DNA of 64,000 nt from Strobilurus pachycystidiatus (lineage: Eukaryota; Basidiomycota; Agaricomycetes; Agaricales; Physalacriaceae): NCBI GenBank assembly GCA_019915135.1, contig JAHLMK010000010.1:1550001-1614000 (forward strand), read 5' to 3'. Below the pieces are notes generated by a model that had not been told where the DNA came from, searched no databases, and saw nothing but the letters and a program-made list of their open reading frames with translations. The translations under genes were made by a program, and so were the position numbers. This document shows positions 63,068 to 64,000 of this stretch, one piece after another (within the stretch, counting starts at the first letter, position 1; each line of letters opens with the position of its first letter).

Positions 63068-64000
63068 TCAGTAATAGCCCCATAAAGTCGTATTCGGAAG
63101 TGAGTACCAGAGCAATCGCGCATAGAACGGTGGTCTAGGATCGAAGTCTTGAGAACCCCATATCCTCGTATGATTCCACAACTCATCCTTGTCGAACATG
63201 AAAGCCTCCAGCTTCGTAAGCGCCTCAGCCGCAGTAGGCCGCACATGAGGATCGTCTTGTATGAGGTCTAGAAGGAAAGGTTTGAACTCTTCCAAGCCTA
63301 CATGCCCATGGTGATCCTCCGGCTTCTCGACGTCAACCTCATGCCTTCTCGAGCGGAAGGATAAACTCACATCGCACAATTTCATGAAAGACGCGCCCAC
63401 ATTGTAGATATCTAGTGGAAACGGATTGAAGGGCACACCCTCGCCCTGGCCGAACTCGGGTGACGTCTTGATCTGACATCGCATCGCATAATCCACAGCA
63501 TTTTCACGTCCCTCAGGATAGTGTTTCGCTCCCTCGAAGTCTATCAGATAGTACCGGATGGCCGCGGAGGAGCGACAGCGTGGTATGGATGTCAGAGCGG
63601 TATAGCCGTCGTCGTTACAGTGGGGGATGGCCAAGTGGTGTCCTTCGGGACAAATGAATGTTCCATCTATCATGAAATTGAGTGTACAAGCATCTCTGGT
63701 CTATTGTCAATGTAGGCCATCGAATGACAAGAAAGAGACAAACCCGTGCGCAATATTCCGTTCGTGCATGAACTCTATTCCCTGCCATAGGTATCAGAAT
63801 GAGCCCTCTGTCACTAAGAAACACTGCACCTCGAGAATTTGCCGCACCGCCTCAGCAAACTCATTTCGACAATGAAACTTTGGGCAGTCGAACACCTGCA
63901 GATATGGCATAACCATAAAATATCTCGTGTCCCTCTCTCCTGGGATCGGAAACGACTCTATGATCGGCACAGTATGATTTCGCGCATCGGCAAGAAGTTC
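63068..64000 (-). CDS. Protein kinase-like protein (5' end outside the window)
   Basis: At least three exons are visible. The right-most (RYFMVMPYLQVFDCP...FAEAVRQILE) runs off the window. The middle (GIEFMHERNIAHG) and the last (DACTLNFMIDG to LWGYY, stop at 63068) follow. The catalytic-loop motif reads HGD with DACTLNFM where HRDxxxxN is usual, so the Asp and Asn are retained. The metal-binding motif reads DFE (YLIDFEGAKHYPEG) where DFG is expected. An alpha-F-like DIYNVGASFMKL and a terminal VRPTAAEAL are present. This matches the large, poorly studied kinase-like family of Agaricomycetes. The DFE change makes normal activity uncertain. Confidence 0.8.

Overview
The window looks like nuclear DNA from a mushroom-forming basidiomycete (Agaricomycetes). 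Genes are split by short GT-AG introns of about 50-60 bases. Families typical of that class are present: a Plavaka transposase, a WRKY-GCM1-type MULE transposase, DUF6532-like and DUF6699-like proteins, a small secreted protein and a fungal-type kinase. There are no operons, ribosome binding sites or CRISPR arrays. I saw no tRNA or rRNA gene. All domain names come from reading the protein sequence, not from a search.

Left host block (1-13600). In order: a short spliced gene of unknown function, a Derlin (ER-associated degradation), a secreted endonuclease/exonuclease/phosphatase-family protein, a secreted protein of unknown function, a Rab18-like GTPase, and a tandem-domain GNAT acetyltransferase gene. 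The GNAT gene is cut in two by a 1.67-kb DNA transposon (10370-12039) with long terminal inverted repeats and a 9-bp target duplication.

Accessory island (13616-32350). It holds an apparently intact four-exon Plavaka transposase, two unknown multi-exon genes (one with repeated Cys/His motifs), a decayed piece of glycine dehydrogenase, a 2-oxoglutarate/Fe(II) oxygenase-like gene with an altered metal ligand, and a MULE transposase gene broken by a premature stop and by a 1281-bp hAT-type element. A DUF6532-like gene closes the island.

Nested retrotransposons (32353-51242). A Ty3/Gypsy chromovirus, here called element B (448-bp LTRs identical by eye, 5-bp TSD GGTCG, minus orientation), carries gag, pol and an extra intron-containing gene between pol and the 3' LTR. 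Inserted in B are a second chromovirus, element A (39649-47737; 471-bp LTRs identical by eye; TSD CTACC; Tf1-like self-priming signature), and a 462-bp hAT-like MITE in the B protease. Element A in turn carries a second copy of the 1281-bp hAT element. The order of events reads B first, then A and the MITE, with the hAT copy inserted after A.

Right host block (51243-64000). A DUF6699-like gene, a doubtful mini-gene, a four-exon small secreted protein, an unknown acidic/basic protein, an AIF/AMID-like FAD oxidoreductase, a six-exon D-2-hydroxyacid dehydrogenase (glyoxylate/hydroxypyruvate reductase-like) and a kinase-like gene that runs off the right end. Decayed gene pieces lie between them.
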